Assembly (NCBI RefSeq): GCF_024713945.1
Contig: NC_134683.1
Coordinates: 4,465,501-4,529,500 of the forward strand
Direction: 5' to 3'
Source of the DNA: Dermatophagoides farinae
Taxonomy: Eukaryota > Arthropoda > Arachnida > Sarcoptiformes > Pyroglyphidae
DNA length: 64,000 nt
The notes under the pieces are model-generated. The model searched no databases. It worked only from the letters and a program-made list of their open reading frames with translations, and had not been told where the DNA came from. Positions 1-10,405 of the stretch are shown one piece after another. The position numbers and the translations under genes are program-made. The stretch's first letter is position 1. Each line of letters opens with the position of its first letter.

Positions 1-684
1 AATATATGATGATTCGATTTGATGTTTTTCTCGAGTAAAAAAAAACCTTTTCACAATGTGTGTGTGTGTGTGAAGTAATGCACATGTTTCATATTCGAAA
101 ACTTGAACATTCGAATTTTTGAATCACGTTATGATATAAACATGTCTGATGATGATGATGGTGTACTGTTGTGCGATATGGATACATTAACAAAAAAAAC
201 TACTTGTTACTATAAACAAAGAATTATTATGATGAACAGAAAAAAAATACTTGACACTTGATACATAATCAAGGGTCCTAGTCATTTGTTTTTTTTTCTG
301 TTGTTGCTGATTTGATGATCGTCATCGTCATCGTCGTCGTCGTCGTCGTTTGGGAATGTAAACATATGTTTTTTTTCTCTTTATGAAAATAGAATTCAAG
401 TTTTTTCATTGTTTTCTTGGGGTTCATATGACGATGATGGTAAAAGATTTTGATTTTGATCATGATTGAAGAAGGAAATTATGGATAATTGATACTCAAC
501 ATCAATGCACAACAACCACTGCTGCTACACTGCCATCTATTGTTGGTGGATTAAATTCAACAATTCGAAATCGACTATTTCGACCGTATGATTTGAATAT
601 TGTTGAATAGCCAAAACACTCATGTGTTGTTTTTTTTTTTTTTTGGTTTAATTTTCAAAAATTTTTATTTTATTTGAAAAAACA
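1..684. other. Gene-free 5' flank with microsatellites
   Basis: No coding region is supported here. The stretch holds short TG and ATG runs, a (CGT)n tract near 321-350 and poly-T tracts. The last 150 bp are probably the promoter and 5' leader of the TRMT10C-like gene. A possible minus-strand reading frame at 278-463 is a translation of the trinucleotide repeats and is not credited. Confidence 0.7.
532..540 (+). promoter_or_regulatory. YY1-like GCCATCTAT element upstream of TRMT10C-like gene
   Basis: GCCATCTAT lies about 145 bp upstream of the start codon. The same core occurs ahead of MPC2 and ATP synthase f, with a weaker version ahead of pelota. It resembles the known YY1/Pho core (GCCAT, housekeeping form GCCATCTT). 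The function is inferred from position and recurrence only. Confidence 0.4.
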
Positions 685-2058
685 ATGTTTAAAAAATTGT
701 CTAATTTGGTGATTTTTATGAAAAAATCTCATCATCATCACCGAAAAGCTGATAAAATTCTCAGCAATCATTTATTGATTAGTTCATTGTCATCGAAAAG
801 TCATAATGAAGAATATAAAAATCATGATCAACGAATTAAATTATATGTTGATGAATTATTCAAACGGAAATTACTTCCATCTAGAAATGTGCAATATAAA
901 TCAATGAATGAATTACAACAACGTGTGGCAACTATATTGGAACGTTTCGATTATGGAATGTATAAAAATAATTTAAATAACGAGGAATTTGATCAATACG
1001 AATCGACTAGGGAAAAATTTCATCTGAAATCTGAAGAAATTTTTGAAATTTTATCCACACAAAATGATGATGATGATCAATTATTGAAATATTTTATCAA
1101 TAATCGTTGTCAATTGTATGAAAAATTTCTTCGTCGATTAAATCGATCCCAGATACGTCAACGTCGTAAACAAGATCAACATGCTGATGATGGTGATGAT
1201 AATTTACGATCAGGAATTTGGTCCGACCAGAATGAACTTGCATACGGTCTATGGCATAATTGTTTATTTACAAAAATGAAACGTTCATCGTTATCACATC
1301 TTTATGATCGTCGATTAACGAGCCAAGCTATGTATTGTCCATCAACACCACGTGTATTGATCGATTTGGATTACGCAATGGACCAGGATTTTTTTCATAC
1401 CCGAAAAATATTGAATGATGTGCGAAATTTATTAGCCGTCAATAAATATCACCATATCAATCCATTTCGAATTGAATTTGTTCGCAGTAGTCACCATGGT
1501 TTAAAAAATAGTCGTTTCGATAAAATTGTTCACACTTTTATGAGCTGGTGGAATGACCCGAAACAATATCAATACACCATTCATCATGTTGCAAAACCAG
1601 TGAATGTATTGGAATCGGATGAAAAATTAATCTACTTTACGCCGAATGCAAAAATACCATTGACAATGTCTGAATTATTGGATGAACGTAATATATTCGC
1701 CATACCTTGTCATAATTCACGTAGTCTACGTGATCCAGTATTTAATCGAATTAATCGTCTACAATATCAAAAATCATCATCACAAAGGATAATGGTGCGT
1801 CGATTACCAACAACGGAACATATTGTTTGGAATAAATTTCATGGTGTAATATCATGGTCATTATTTTTGACAATTTTACACGATATTCGCCATAATCAAC
1901 ATGATGATTGGAATTCTGTGTTTAAACGTTATCTACTTGAAAATGAATTAATCAAATCAGATGATGAATTATCACGGGAAATGCAGAATAGACAGCAAAT
2001 ACAAATAAAACGAGAGAAACAAATTGTTGATTTTAATCAATCAATCAATGTAAAATAA
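685..2058 (+). CDS. TRMT10C: TRMT10C-like tRNA (purine-9) methyltransferase / mitochondrial RNase P protein 1 homologue
   Basis: A single-exon protein of 457 residues. The family methylates the N1 of purine 9 in tRNAs and, in mitochondria, forms part of protein-only RNase P. The basic N-terminus (residues 1-30, few acidic residues) fits a mitochondrial targeting sequence. Residues about 222-430 match the TRMT10 SPOUT domain: PRVLIDLDY (222-230) for the first strand, NPFRIEF (259-265), LIYFTPNA (315-322) for the conserved Y-L-T-P motif, RRLP (372-375), and a C-terminal DDWNSVFKRYLL segment like the family's DW..A. pattern. The length is close to vertebrate TRMT10C (about 400). The loop after LDERNIF reads AIPCHN, where I recall a Gly-Gly-x-Val-Asp type motif in the family, so the usual Asp may be absent. 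TRMT10A/B is the alternative, but the N-terminus favours the mitochondrial member. An AATAAA polyadenylation signal lies at about 2090. Confidence 0.75.
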   Translation: MFKKLSNLVIFMKKSHHHHRKADKILSNHLLISSLSSKSHNEEYKNHDQRIKLYVDELFKRKLLPSRNVQYKSMNELQQRVATILERFDYGMYKNNLNNEEFDQYESTREKFHLKSEEIFEILSTQNDDDDQLLKYFINNRCQLYEKFLRRLNRSQIRQRRKQDQHADDGDDNLRSGIWSDQNELAYGLWHNCLFTKMKRSSLSHLYDRRLTSQAMYCPSTPRVLIDLDYAMDQDFFHTRKILNDVRNLLAVNKYHHINPFRIEFVRSSHHGLKNSRFDKIVHTFMSWWNDPKQYQYTIHHVAKPVNVLESDEKLIYFTPNAKIPLTMSELLDERNIFAIPCHNSRSLRDPVFNRINRLQYQKSSSQRIMVRRLPTTEHIVWNKFHGVISWSLFLTILHDIRHNQHDDWNSVFKRYLLENELIKSDDELSREMQNRQQIQIKREKQIVDFNQSINVK

Positions 2059-3355
2059 AAACTTGATTTTTTTTCTAATTTCTTTTAAAAATAAATTCGA
2101 AAACAAAACAAAAAAAAATCGACGACGACTATTTCCACACAATATAGTTGTTCATTGCGCGTCACATCAATTTATTCTTTGTTGTTGTTGTTGTTGTTGA
2201 TGGTTTATTTATTATCACACAAACACACACACACTAAACACAAAATTTAACCATCCATCTCATTTGAATATTTCATTCCTAAGATTTTTTTTCTTATCGC
2301 TATAAACGTGTTTTTTTTGCCCATTTATTAATAGGTAAAATATAACCGTACGAATTTGGCAAACGTTCGGTTAATGTTAAAATCATACGAGCAACAACAA
2401 CAACAAACGTTTAGTTTTTGTGTGTGTGTGTGTGTGTCTCTAACTATAACTTTACGAATAATTGAAGCGAAGCAAAAGAAAATTTATTTCGAAACTGAAC
2501 CTTTTTTTCCGTTCGTACATTTTTTCGAATGTGTGGCTGTTGGTTGTCTTGTTAAGAAGACAACGAAGACGATAAAAAAGAAGTGGCAAGTGGTGGTGAA
2601 TTTTTAATATTTTCCTTCATCGTCGTCGTCGTTTTCAGTGTATCTCTCTTTCGTTGTGTGTGTGTGATGTGTCAATCATTATCATCAGCCGCATCATTTT
2701 CATCTTCGTGTTAGCATCCATATAGAGAGAGAGCTACATTGGATTGTTGGTTGGCTGGTTGTTGTCGTTGTCGTCGTCTTCATTGCCATCATCATAGATC
2801 GGTTTGATCATCATCATCAGCAACAACAACAACAACGATATATGATTCGATGATAATCATTTTCTGTCGTCGTTTGTAGCTGGAAAATTTTTTTTTTGTT
2901 TTTTGTTTCTGGTGTTGATGTTCGGGTCGATGAATGTGTGTGTGTGTTTGTTGTTTTGCTACGTTGTTTTTTTTTATCGTCATTTCATTGTTCAACACAA
3001 TCGATATTTGATAGAAAATAAAAACCAATTCAACACTCTCAAAATGAAAAAGATTTAAATATTGAAAATCTTTACATATATTTCGTTTATTGCATTGCAT
3101 CATTTCGATCATCCGCTGGTTTTCTAAATCATTTTTTTTCAGTCTTCGATAATTGATTGATTGGATCTTGTAATCACAAAAGTATGTGAAATTCTTTAAA
3201 AAAGTATCGAAATTAATGAAATTTTTTTCTTGTTTTTTGTTAAAAAAATAGATTTATTGATCCAAATCGAATCGAAACTGAATTTCATATTTTGATTTAT
3301 TGATTGATTGATTTTTTGTTTTCATCAAAAAAAAGCAATAAAAACAACAGCAAAA
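2059..3355. other. Intergenic region between TRMT10C-like gene and PEX5
   Basis: About 1.3 kb without a supported gene. It has a poly-A signal just after the upstream gene, (GTT)n and (AC)n tracts, a (TG)9 run near 2420-2438 and (CGT)n runs near 2620 and 2770. It probably contains the PEX5 promoter and 5' UTR. Open frames at 2356-2607 (+) and 2792-3112 (-) are translations of the repeats, with no start context or family resemblance. Confidence 0.65.
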
Positions 3356-5724
3356 ATGTCATTTCAATCAATGTTAGAAAGTAATGAATGTGGCCAAACA
3401 AATCCAATGATTGATCTGGCTCGCCAGCTTACATCATCATCATCATCACCAGCATCATCGGCTATTAACAATGTTCCATCAATGATGAATGAATCATTGA
3501 CATTTGTTGATAATAATGGCACACAACAACAACAACAACAATCGGATAATCCATTGTCATCGGCTGTTGAATCATTATTGTTAAATACAAATGGTGGTGA
3601 TCCATTAGAATCGTCAGCATTCAATATGGAATCATTGTTAGAAGAAATGAATCGTATGGAATCCAAATTGATGATGAATGATGATCAACATGAACCACCA
3701 GATTCTATTCGTTCATTAATGAAAACTGATCAAGATCCATTTTGGAATGAATTTTCACAGAATCTAATTTATGATGATCAACAACAACAACAACAAAGTT
3801 TGTCAATGAATGAAAATAATAATAAGCTACCGGAATTGAATGTAGATTGGGCTGATGAATATTTACGAAAATTAGAGCTAAATAATAATGATGAATCATC
3901 AGCCACTACAGCAATAAAAACCTCGAATGTTGTTGAATCATCATCAACAGATCAAAATAGTGTTGATGGTAGTTGGGATTTGAATGAAAAAGCACATCAA
4001 TTACAAACAGATCAACGGCAATCAATAATGAATGATGATTATCGTAACCAACCAGTGGATAATGTTGATGAATTTTTTCCACAACACCAGCAACAACAAC
4101 AACCGCAATCATTTCTACCATTTTTACGTCCAATTATACGTAATGATTTTGGAACACACACATCACAATCGACAATTAGTGATGTTAATCTAAATGATTT
4201 AGTATCTGACCAAGAAAGTCGTTTGATCAATATGTTACTTGGCAATAATAATAATCAAACTATTGGTGAAAATCAAGTTCCATCATCACCATCAGCATTT
4301 CAATCGACTGTAATTGGATCTAAATTGGAACCAGATAGAATTTCACGAGAAGAATCTTCTCAACAACGACAACAACCGGTAGAACAGCCATCAATGAAAC
4401 TAGGTGGAGATGAAGTTAAAACTGGTGAAAATTTTTTCTATGAAAATCAATTCGATGATATGGAATTCTGGATGAAATTGGCTGAAGAATGGCATTCAAA
4501 TGATATAATTGGTAGTGGCACGGATTTATTGGCTGATGTCGATACAAACGTCGTACAGATTCTTGAACCATTGGAAAACTTGTTGAAATCTGATCATCGT
4601 TATTATTATAAATTGATTGAAATAATCCATTCATTTTGGTGAAACAATCACAACCAGCAGCACAAGTAGAAAAAACGATATTACCTGATTATATTGAACA
4701 AGGTAAACAACGTATGAATCAAGGTGATCTGTCAGCTGCTGTCTTGTTGTTTGAAGCTGCCGTACAACAACAACCAGAAAATGTGGATGCATGGCGTTTG
4801 TTGGGCATTGCTAATGCCAAAAATGAAAATGATCATAAATCAATTGCAGCATTTAAACGTTGTCTATCATTACAACCAAAAGATGAACAAATCATACGAG
4901 AATCATTGATGTATTTAGCCACGAGTTTTACAAATGAATCAATGACAACCGAGGCATGTAATGCACTACAAGAATGGCTTAATAATCATCCAAAATATCG
5001 TGATCTAATGAACAAAGAATCTGAGGATGAACCATATCTAGGCCCCACACCATTATCGAAACGATGGATGCAAAAAACTGTACGTGTAGGAAATCCATTT
5101 TCTAACGGATTATTTGATTCAGTTCGACAAAATTTTCTTGAAGCTGCTCGATTATCATCTGATGAACAACCAGATCCAGATGTTCAATGTGGCCTCGGTG
5201 TTTTGCATAATTTGTCCGGTGAATATGAAAAAGCTATTGATTGTTTTCGTTTGGCATTGGATTCATTACCAGATGATTATGCATTATGGAATCGATATGG
5301 TGCTTCATTAGCCAATGGTGGCCGTGCTGAAGAATCAATGTCTGCATATCGTGAAGCATTGATTCGTTATCCAGGCTATATTCGTGCTAGATATAATTTA
5401 GCCATATCATGTATGATGATGGGTTTCGGTGAAGAAGCTGCCGAACATTTGCTTTCGGTATTGAATCTACAAACTGCTGGTGCTGATTCTATCAAAGATA
5501 TGGTCGATCTGAATAGAGATAATATTACCTCGGTATCGGTATGGAGTTTATTACGATCAGCAATGTCAATGCATGGTCGTATCGATTTATTGGATCTAGT
5601 TGATAAACGTGATCTTGAACAGTTGACAAAAGAATTTCATAAACCAAAACCATCACCGGAAGAATCAGAAGATTATGTGGATGCTGATAATGGCAATGAA
5701 GATCAACAATCCAATTCTGAATGA
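3356..5724 (+). CDS. PEX5: PEX5, peroxisomal targeting signal 1 receptor (one-base frame break at about 4620)
   Basis: PEX5 is the cycling cytosolic receptor that recognises C-terminal SKL-type signals and docks at the peroxisome. I start at the ATG at 3356 because it gives MSFQSMLESNECGQTNPM, placing Cys12 in the conserved N-terminal E-C-G-x-x-N-P block (the ubiquitinated Cys of the family). The N-terminal half is Gln/Asn/Ser-rich and has a pentapeptide-type motif WADEY at W165. The C-terminal half has the TPR array, e.g. DPDVQCGLGVLHNLSGEYEKA and YPGYIRARYNLAISCMMMGFG, strongly PEX5-like. The two halves are in different frames. Frame 2 reads to YYKLIE and frame 1 resumes at NNPF, where relatives have a continuous E-E-N-P. 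One additional A in the AAA at 4620-4622 would give a continuous 789-residue protein. No slippery heptamer is visible. A short intron is a weaker alternative. Confidence 0.9.
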
Positions 5725-6174
5725 CTGCTGCTGCTGCAACCGTCGATGAGGAATGAATGTAAAAAATGTAATGATTATTCGAATTGTATGATACAAATCG
5801 ATGGTGAAGATCAAAGAATGAATTTGAACGATAAGTGGATAAGTATAAATGATAATGATTTGTTTGTAAAGATGGAAAATCAGAACGTTATGGACATCAT
5901 GCACGATTTTCACGAATTGTATCTAGATTCATTACAATATTCATCTAAATATTTTAATCATCATCATCATATATGTCATAAATGATTTATTGATTTTTAT
6001 TCATTCATTCATTCATTCATTTATCTGATTGATATATAATCATCATCATCATCATCATCATTAATTCATTCAAATTTTGATTGCAACAAAAAAAAACAGA
6101 AAAAAATGAAAAAAAAAATAATTCACTACACATCATTCATCATTATCAATGTCAACAATAATTTAATTCAATTT
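5725..6174. other. PEX5 3' region and intergenic spacer
   Basis: This stretch separates two convergent genes, PEX5 (+) and a membrane protein (-). It holds (CAT)n and (ATTC)n repeats. The 79-codon open frame at 5746-5985 follows the PEX5 stop directly, has no recognisable domain and most likely is 3' UTR. Confidence 0.6.
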
Positions 6175-7155
6175 TCACCGAATACAATTGTTGTTGTTGT
6201 TGTTGTTGATAATCTGACAATTTGATGATGATAATAATGATATCTTTGTCATTTGATTTTGTTCATCATCATCGTCATCATAATTATCATTCTGATCATC
6301 ACTATCATCGTCATCATCATCAAGATCGATATTAATATTGATATCATTTTTAATTTGATCACGTAATTGTCGTTGATCATTAATTGATAATGAATTTATT
6401 GAACGATATAATGATGATGGCCTACGGCTATTTTGATCATAATAATAATGATTATTATTATTATTGTTAAGGCCTTGACCATCATTACGATTTAATCGTA
6501 AGTTTCTTATTGATTTATCCATTTGATTATTTTTAGTAATAATTTTCCGTCTTCTAAAATATTCCATTAAACGTAGGCCCAGTATGGTCATCAAATAGAA
6601 TATAAATACGAATGAAATGACAATGCCAATGGTTATTGTAATCGTATGATCATGATGATTATCATGTCTCATCAATATACAAGTGAATATAATGCCAACA
6701 ATACCGACGACACCGATAATCGTACCAAATATGCCTGTAATGATAACATAGGAAAACAATACAATGGACCAATTGAATATAGCCGCACCAATGGCCATCA
6801 ATTGAAATAATGCAAATGTTGCCGATAGAAAGATGACAATGGTTCGATGATTATTGAGCATTGATTTCAATCGCCATAACCATTGTGAAGAAACGTCTTG
6901 TGTTGGTTGATCCGCATGTCCTAATTCATCATTATGTGTGGTCAGGATGACCAACATTAAAATGAATGCAGCAATAGCTAAGAATATGAATGCAACAATG
7001 ATGAATATCAATCGTAAACGTGGTGATAAATCGGGTAATTTGGGCATTTTCGCCATCGTTGATGATGGTGATGATTTGGAATAGGAATTTTTACGATTCC
7101 AACGACGACAAAATCTTCGCCAAGCTATTGATAATGATTTATAAATGATGGACAT
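6175..7155 (-). CDS. Unrecognised four-transmembrane protein with acidic/Asn-rich tail
   Basis: I do not recognise this protein. The ATG at 7155 gives 326 residues; in-frame sequence further upstream is weaker and probably leader. Residues 1-47 are basic (RRFCRRWNRK). Four hydrophobic segments follow: about 48-71, 105-127, 133-161 and 172-194, the third glycine-rich (GIFGTIIGVVGIVGII). A polybasic stop, RRRK, follows segment 4. The C-terminal third is low complexity, with poly-Asn and long Asp runs. This topology would put both termini in the cytosol. It is the first of three neighbouring minus-strand genes with about four membrane segments and a low-complexity tail. A tetraspan family (MARVEL, DUF4728 or similar) is possible but not shown. 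No intron is needed. Expression cannot be judged from the sequence. Confidence 0.6.
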   Translation of the reverse strand: MSIIYKSLSIAWRRFCRRWNRKNSYSKSSPSSTMAKMPKLPDLSPRLRLIFIIVAFIFLAIAAFILMLVILTTHNDELGHADQPTQDVSSQWLWRLKSMLNNHRTIVIFLSATFALFQLMAIGAAIFNWSIVLFSYVIITGIFGTIIGVVGIVGIIFTCILMRHDNHHDHTITITIGIVISFVFIFYLMTILGLRLMEYFRRRKIITKNNQMDKSIRNLRLNRNDGQGLNNNNNNHYYYDQNSRRPSSLYRSINSLSINDQRQLRDQIKNDININIDLDDDDDDSDDQNDNYDDDDDEQNQMTKISLLSSSNCQIINNNNNNNCIR

Positions 7156-8116
7156 TTTTTTTTCTTTTGATCCAATTGCAAAACGTAACGAGTGACTACA
7201 AAATGAATTATAAACTATCAAGTGAGTAACACTGAATGAACATTACTACCAATGTGAACAATTTCCATTTTTTTTCATTTTAGTTCATATGGATCGATTT
7301 GGCATGTTTTTTTTTCGTGACGCGTTCATCTTGTGATACGCCCTGAACATTTCCATTACTATTAATATAACCAAGGTGAAAAAGAATATGAAACAAAAAA
7401 AATTCTGGCCATTCCCCGGTATGCTTCTTTTTCGCCCTGCCATCAATTGGATGATGAAATTTGGAAAAAAAATTCTCTTGAATTTTCAACAAAAAAATGA
7501 ATGAATGATTGTCATTAATGGAAGAAGAAAAAAAACATTGTGGCCTCATTTCATTTTCATTTGTGTTGTTTGGCTGGCAGAACCTGGATCGATTTTTTTT
7601 TCTTCACTCAATTTCATGCCGAAAATATCCACCACGAAAAGCCAGGTACCACATACAAAAACAAATGATTCAAAACGGGAGACGGCGCTTAATGATTGGC
7701 CTTATATAATCATCATTTAAAATTTATGTTTGTTTTGTTTTTCTTCCATTTTGGTTACCGTGGTATCATCATCATTACAAACACACAAAACTTTACCACA
7801 TGAAAACCAAAATATTTCGAAATTTTTTAAAAAATCAATAATTTTGATTTAAATCATCATCATCATCAATGGATGAATGGAGAAAAACATTTGACGGTCG
7901 AAAAAACAAATTCAGCGATTCTATTTTTAATCAGGACATTGAAGATTGATATATTTGTATTAATTCTAACAACGACAACGATCACTAAACCAATATTTTT
8001 TTTGTTGTTGTTATGCAAACACATTAACCAAACACACGGAATTCATTTATGAAAAATACAAAAAAAAAATTTTGTTTTTTTTGAAACAGTTCAAAAATTT
8101 CAATTGTAAATGTCAT
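7156..8116. other. Intergenic region between two membrane-protein genes
   Basis: I see nothing coding that I can support. The region is AT-rich with poly-A/T tracts and (CAT)n near 7855. It likely holds the promoter of the gene ending at 6175 and the 3' UTR of the gene ending at 8117. Open frames at 7280-7549 (-) and 7505-7720 (+) lack any domain or repeat structure. Confidence 0.55.
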
Positions 8117-10405
8117 TCAATAAAATCGTGATGATAAAATTGTTGTTGTTGGTGAATTAACATTTGAACATACTGAACATATTGGTTCCATTTCTTCATC
8201 ATCATCATCTTCAACATCTTGGTCAATTTCGTTAACAATTGATTCAATCAATTTGTTAGTTTGATTTTGTTGTTGTTGTTGTTTCGATGAATGTCGTAGT
8301 CGTCGTCTCATATTATTATTATCATTATTTATTTCATCATCGTCATCGAAATGATTATCGTGATCATGTTGGTGGTGGTGGTGGTGGTTTCGATCATCAT
8401 GATCACCATGATCATCATCAAAGGGATTTTTTATCGATATAATTGTCATATCAGGATTTTTATCATCTGATGATGATGAAATATTCAATGGTTTTATTTT
8501 CGGAGATTTTATTTCAATTGAATTATCATCGATTGGATTAGATTGGCCCAATGATGATGATGATGAAATGTCAATAATGGGATTTGTGGCTGAAATATTA
8601 GGCAGCGATATGTTAATCTGATCCATTTTTGGCAATTTTACCTCAAGTAGATCTTTCAATGTGGGTGATTCAATCGGATTTTTTGTGGATGAAGAATCAA
8701 ATGTTCCAGTGTCAATGGTGGTAACATTATCAGAATTTTTGATTAGACTGATTTTAGGAAATTCTACATTTTCCACATTGAAATTCGGAATCGATACAGC
8801 GCTCGTTTCGGGTATCGATATATCATTGATTGGACTTTGAATTTCTAATTTTTCTATTGGATTTTTTATTTTAACAATTTTTATCGGATTTTTCATCGAA
8901 ATTTCAAATGGATTTTTATCATCCGGATATTTATCATCGTGATTTTGAAGATTAGAACCGATGATTGTTTCATTTTTCACACGACGTTCATTCAATGGTG
9001 ATTGTACTGGTCGCGATGGCGGTGATCGTTGTCGTCGATGTTTTTTATGTTTCGATGATGGTATTTTCACCATCGATGGTGATTGCACCGATACATCTGG
9101 AATCTGGGTTGTTCCACTGGAAACGGTTGGAATTTTACCATCGATTTTTATACCACTACCACCACTGTTAATAGATGGCGATTTTTCATCAATTGTCATT
9201 CCACAACCATCAATGGCTGATTTCGATTTCACCATTGATGATGAACACGAAATCGATGTGCTTGCTAAACAACCCATTGATAATAACAAAAAACTAACCT
9301 GATGTATAACAATGACGAAAATATTTGGTCGACATAATAGAATGATGATCAAAGCAAGCTGAAACAACAACGTAATCAATACCATACGATGTTTTACATG
9401 TGTTTGACGAAAATGGCGAAATTTTCGCACATTTTCCAATTGTTCATTCATAAATTGTTTTCGTTCCATTCGTAGCTGATCGGCAGCAACCACTTTATTA
9501 TCATCAACGATTCGATTTTGTTTATAACGAGATTTTTGGAAATTTTTCAATATTTTAAAAAATATCCACGTCAATAACAGCAGTGAATTGGATAATAATA
9601 ATAATGTAATGAATGCAATTTGAAACGTGGAATAATTATTCCAATAAAAATTTGCATCATCCAATATTGGATTCTGTGATTGAAAATCTGTATGTTTCAT
9701 TGGAAGCCATTGCTGTAGAAATCTACCGAATTGATTCTCATTAAATCGTTTGAGATTTTCTTGTCCAGATCTAGCTAAATCATGTAAAAGTTCGAAATGA
9801 AATATTTCATTCAATTTTGTACGTGTATCACGTTTTTCAATCATCATTGATGATGGAACAAATGCTGCTGCTGTTGTCGGTGTTGATTGTTTTGCATTAT
9901 TATGGTCGTTCATTCGTTTCATTGATTGCAAATCCAATAGATTTTGATGCATGCCGATAATCAAACGCATCAGATCACTATATTGATAAATGGCGCCTTG
10001 ATTATATGGTGGATCACCGGCTATGGTCAACAAAATCGAACCGAATAATGATCCAATTATCGCTAATATAATGAGAATATATTTGAATATCTGTAGATTA
10101 TTGCAACAACATTGTTCTAATTTATTCATCATTTTCGATGGATGATGACGATGATATTGATTAATCATCATTTCAGATTTCCGTTTCGATTGTGATTTTC
10201 GTGCCAATTTTAATTCATTTTCAATATTTCTATCATTAGATCGATGACCATTTTTCTGTAGTTGTTGAAGTTGTGATGAATTCATCATCATTATCATGTA
10301 AATCTTGTCAAATCGACAATGATGATGACCAGAATTGAATGAATGTTCAACAACGAAAATGGCAATTAAAAAATTACCGTTCTTGCCGAGAGAGAGTATG
10401 CGCAT
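8117..10405 (-). CDS. Unrecognised four-transmembrane protein with NP-I/F repeat tail
   Basis: A long intron-free frame of 762 residues from the ATG at 10405; a later Met near residue 37 is an alternative start. I do not recognise the family. A Cys cluster EQCCC (98-102) precedes the first hydrophobic segment (about 107-129, ending GDPPYNQ). A long loop follows, with an NYS sequon near residue 257. Further segments lie at about 262-284, 341-357 and 361-380. The remaining half is predicted cytosolic. It contains a degenerate repeat of Lys/Ser-Asn/Ser-Pro-Ile/Phe units (KNPFEI, KNPIKI, KNPIEK, QSPIND, KNPIES, TNPIID, SNPIDD, IKNPFD). Two of these are NPF motifs of the kind bound by EH-domain endocytic proteins, so a trafficking role is a guess. 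Poly-His, poly-Asp and poly-Gln runs lie near the C-terminus. The gene shares strand and general design with its two neighbours. Confidence 0.6.
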   Translation of the reverse strand: MRILSLGKNGNFLIAIFVVEHSFNSGHHHCRFDKIYMIMMMNSSQLQQLQKNGHRSNDRNIENELKLARKSQSKRKSEMMINQYHRHHPSKMMNKLEQCCCNNLQIFKYILIILAIIGSLFGSILLTIAGDPPYNQGAIYQYSDLMRLIIGMHQNLLDLQSMKRMNDHNNAKQSTPTTAAAFVPSSMMIEKRDTRTKLNEIFHFELLHDLARSGQENLKRFNENQFGRFLQQWLPMKHTDFQSQNPILDDANFYWNNYSTFQIAFITLLLLSNSLLLLTWIFFKILKNFQKSRYKQNRIVDDNKVVAADQLRMERKQFMNEQLENVRKFRHFRQTHVKHRMVLITLLFQLALIIILLCRPNIFVIVIHQVSFLLLSMGCLASTSISCSSSMVKSKSAIDGCGMTIDEKSPSINSGGSGIKIDGKIPTVSSGTTQIPDVSVQSPSMVKIPSSKHKKHRRQRSPPSRPVQSPLNERRVKNETIIGSNLQNHDDKYPDDKNPFEISMKNPIKIVKIKNPIEKLEIQSPINDISIPETSAVSIPNFNVENVEFPKISLIKNSDNVTTIDTGTFDSSSTKNPIESPTLKDLLEVKLPKMDQINISLPNISATNPIIDISSSSSLGQSNPIDDNSIEIKSPKIKPLNISSSSDDKNPDMTIISIKNPFDDDHGDHDDRNHHHHHQHDHDNHFDDDDEINNDNNNMRRRLRHSSKQQQQQNQTNKLIESIVNEIDQDVEDDDDEEMEPICSVCSNVNSPTTTILSSRFY

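Noticed and set aside
278-463. Minus-strand open frame rich in Thr and Lys
   Set aside because: It is the translation of (CGT/ATC)n repeats and has no start context or domain.
2356-3112. Two open frames before PEX5
   Set aside because: They consist of repeat-derived Gln, Val, Thr and Lys runs in the probable PEX5 promoter and 5' UTR.
4500-4700. A canonical short intron joining the two halves of PEX5
   Set aside because: No GT-AG pair that I could place keeps both the sequence before YYKLIE and the NNPF continuation; a single-base change explains both better.
5746-5985. 79-codon frame directly after PEX5
   Set aside because: It lies in the probable 3' UTR, has no family resemblance and overlaps a repeat at its end.
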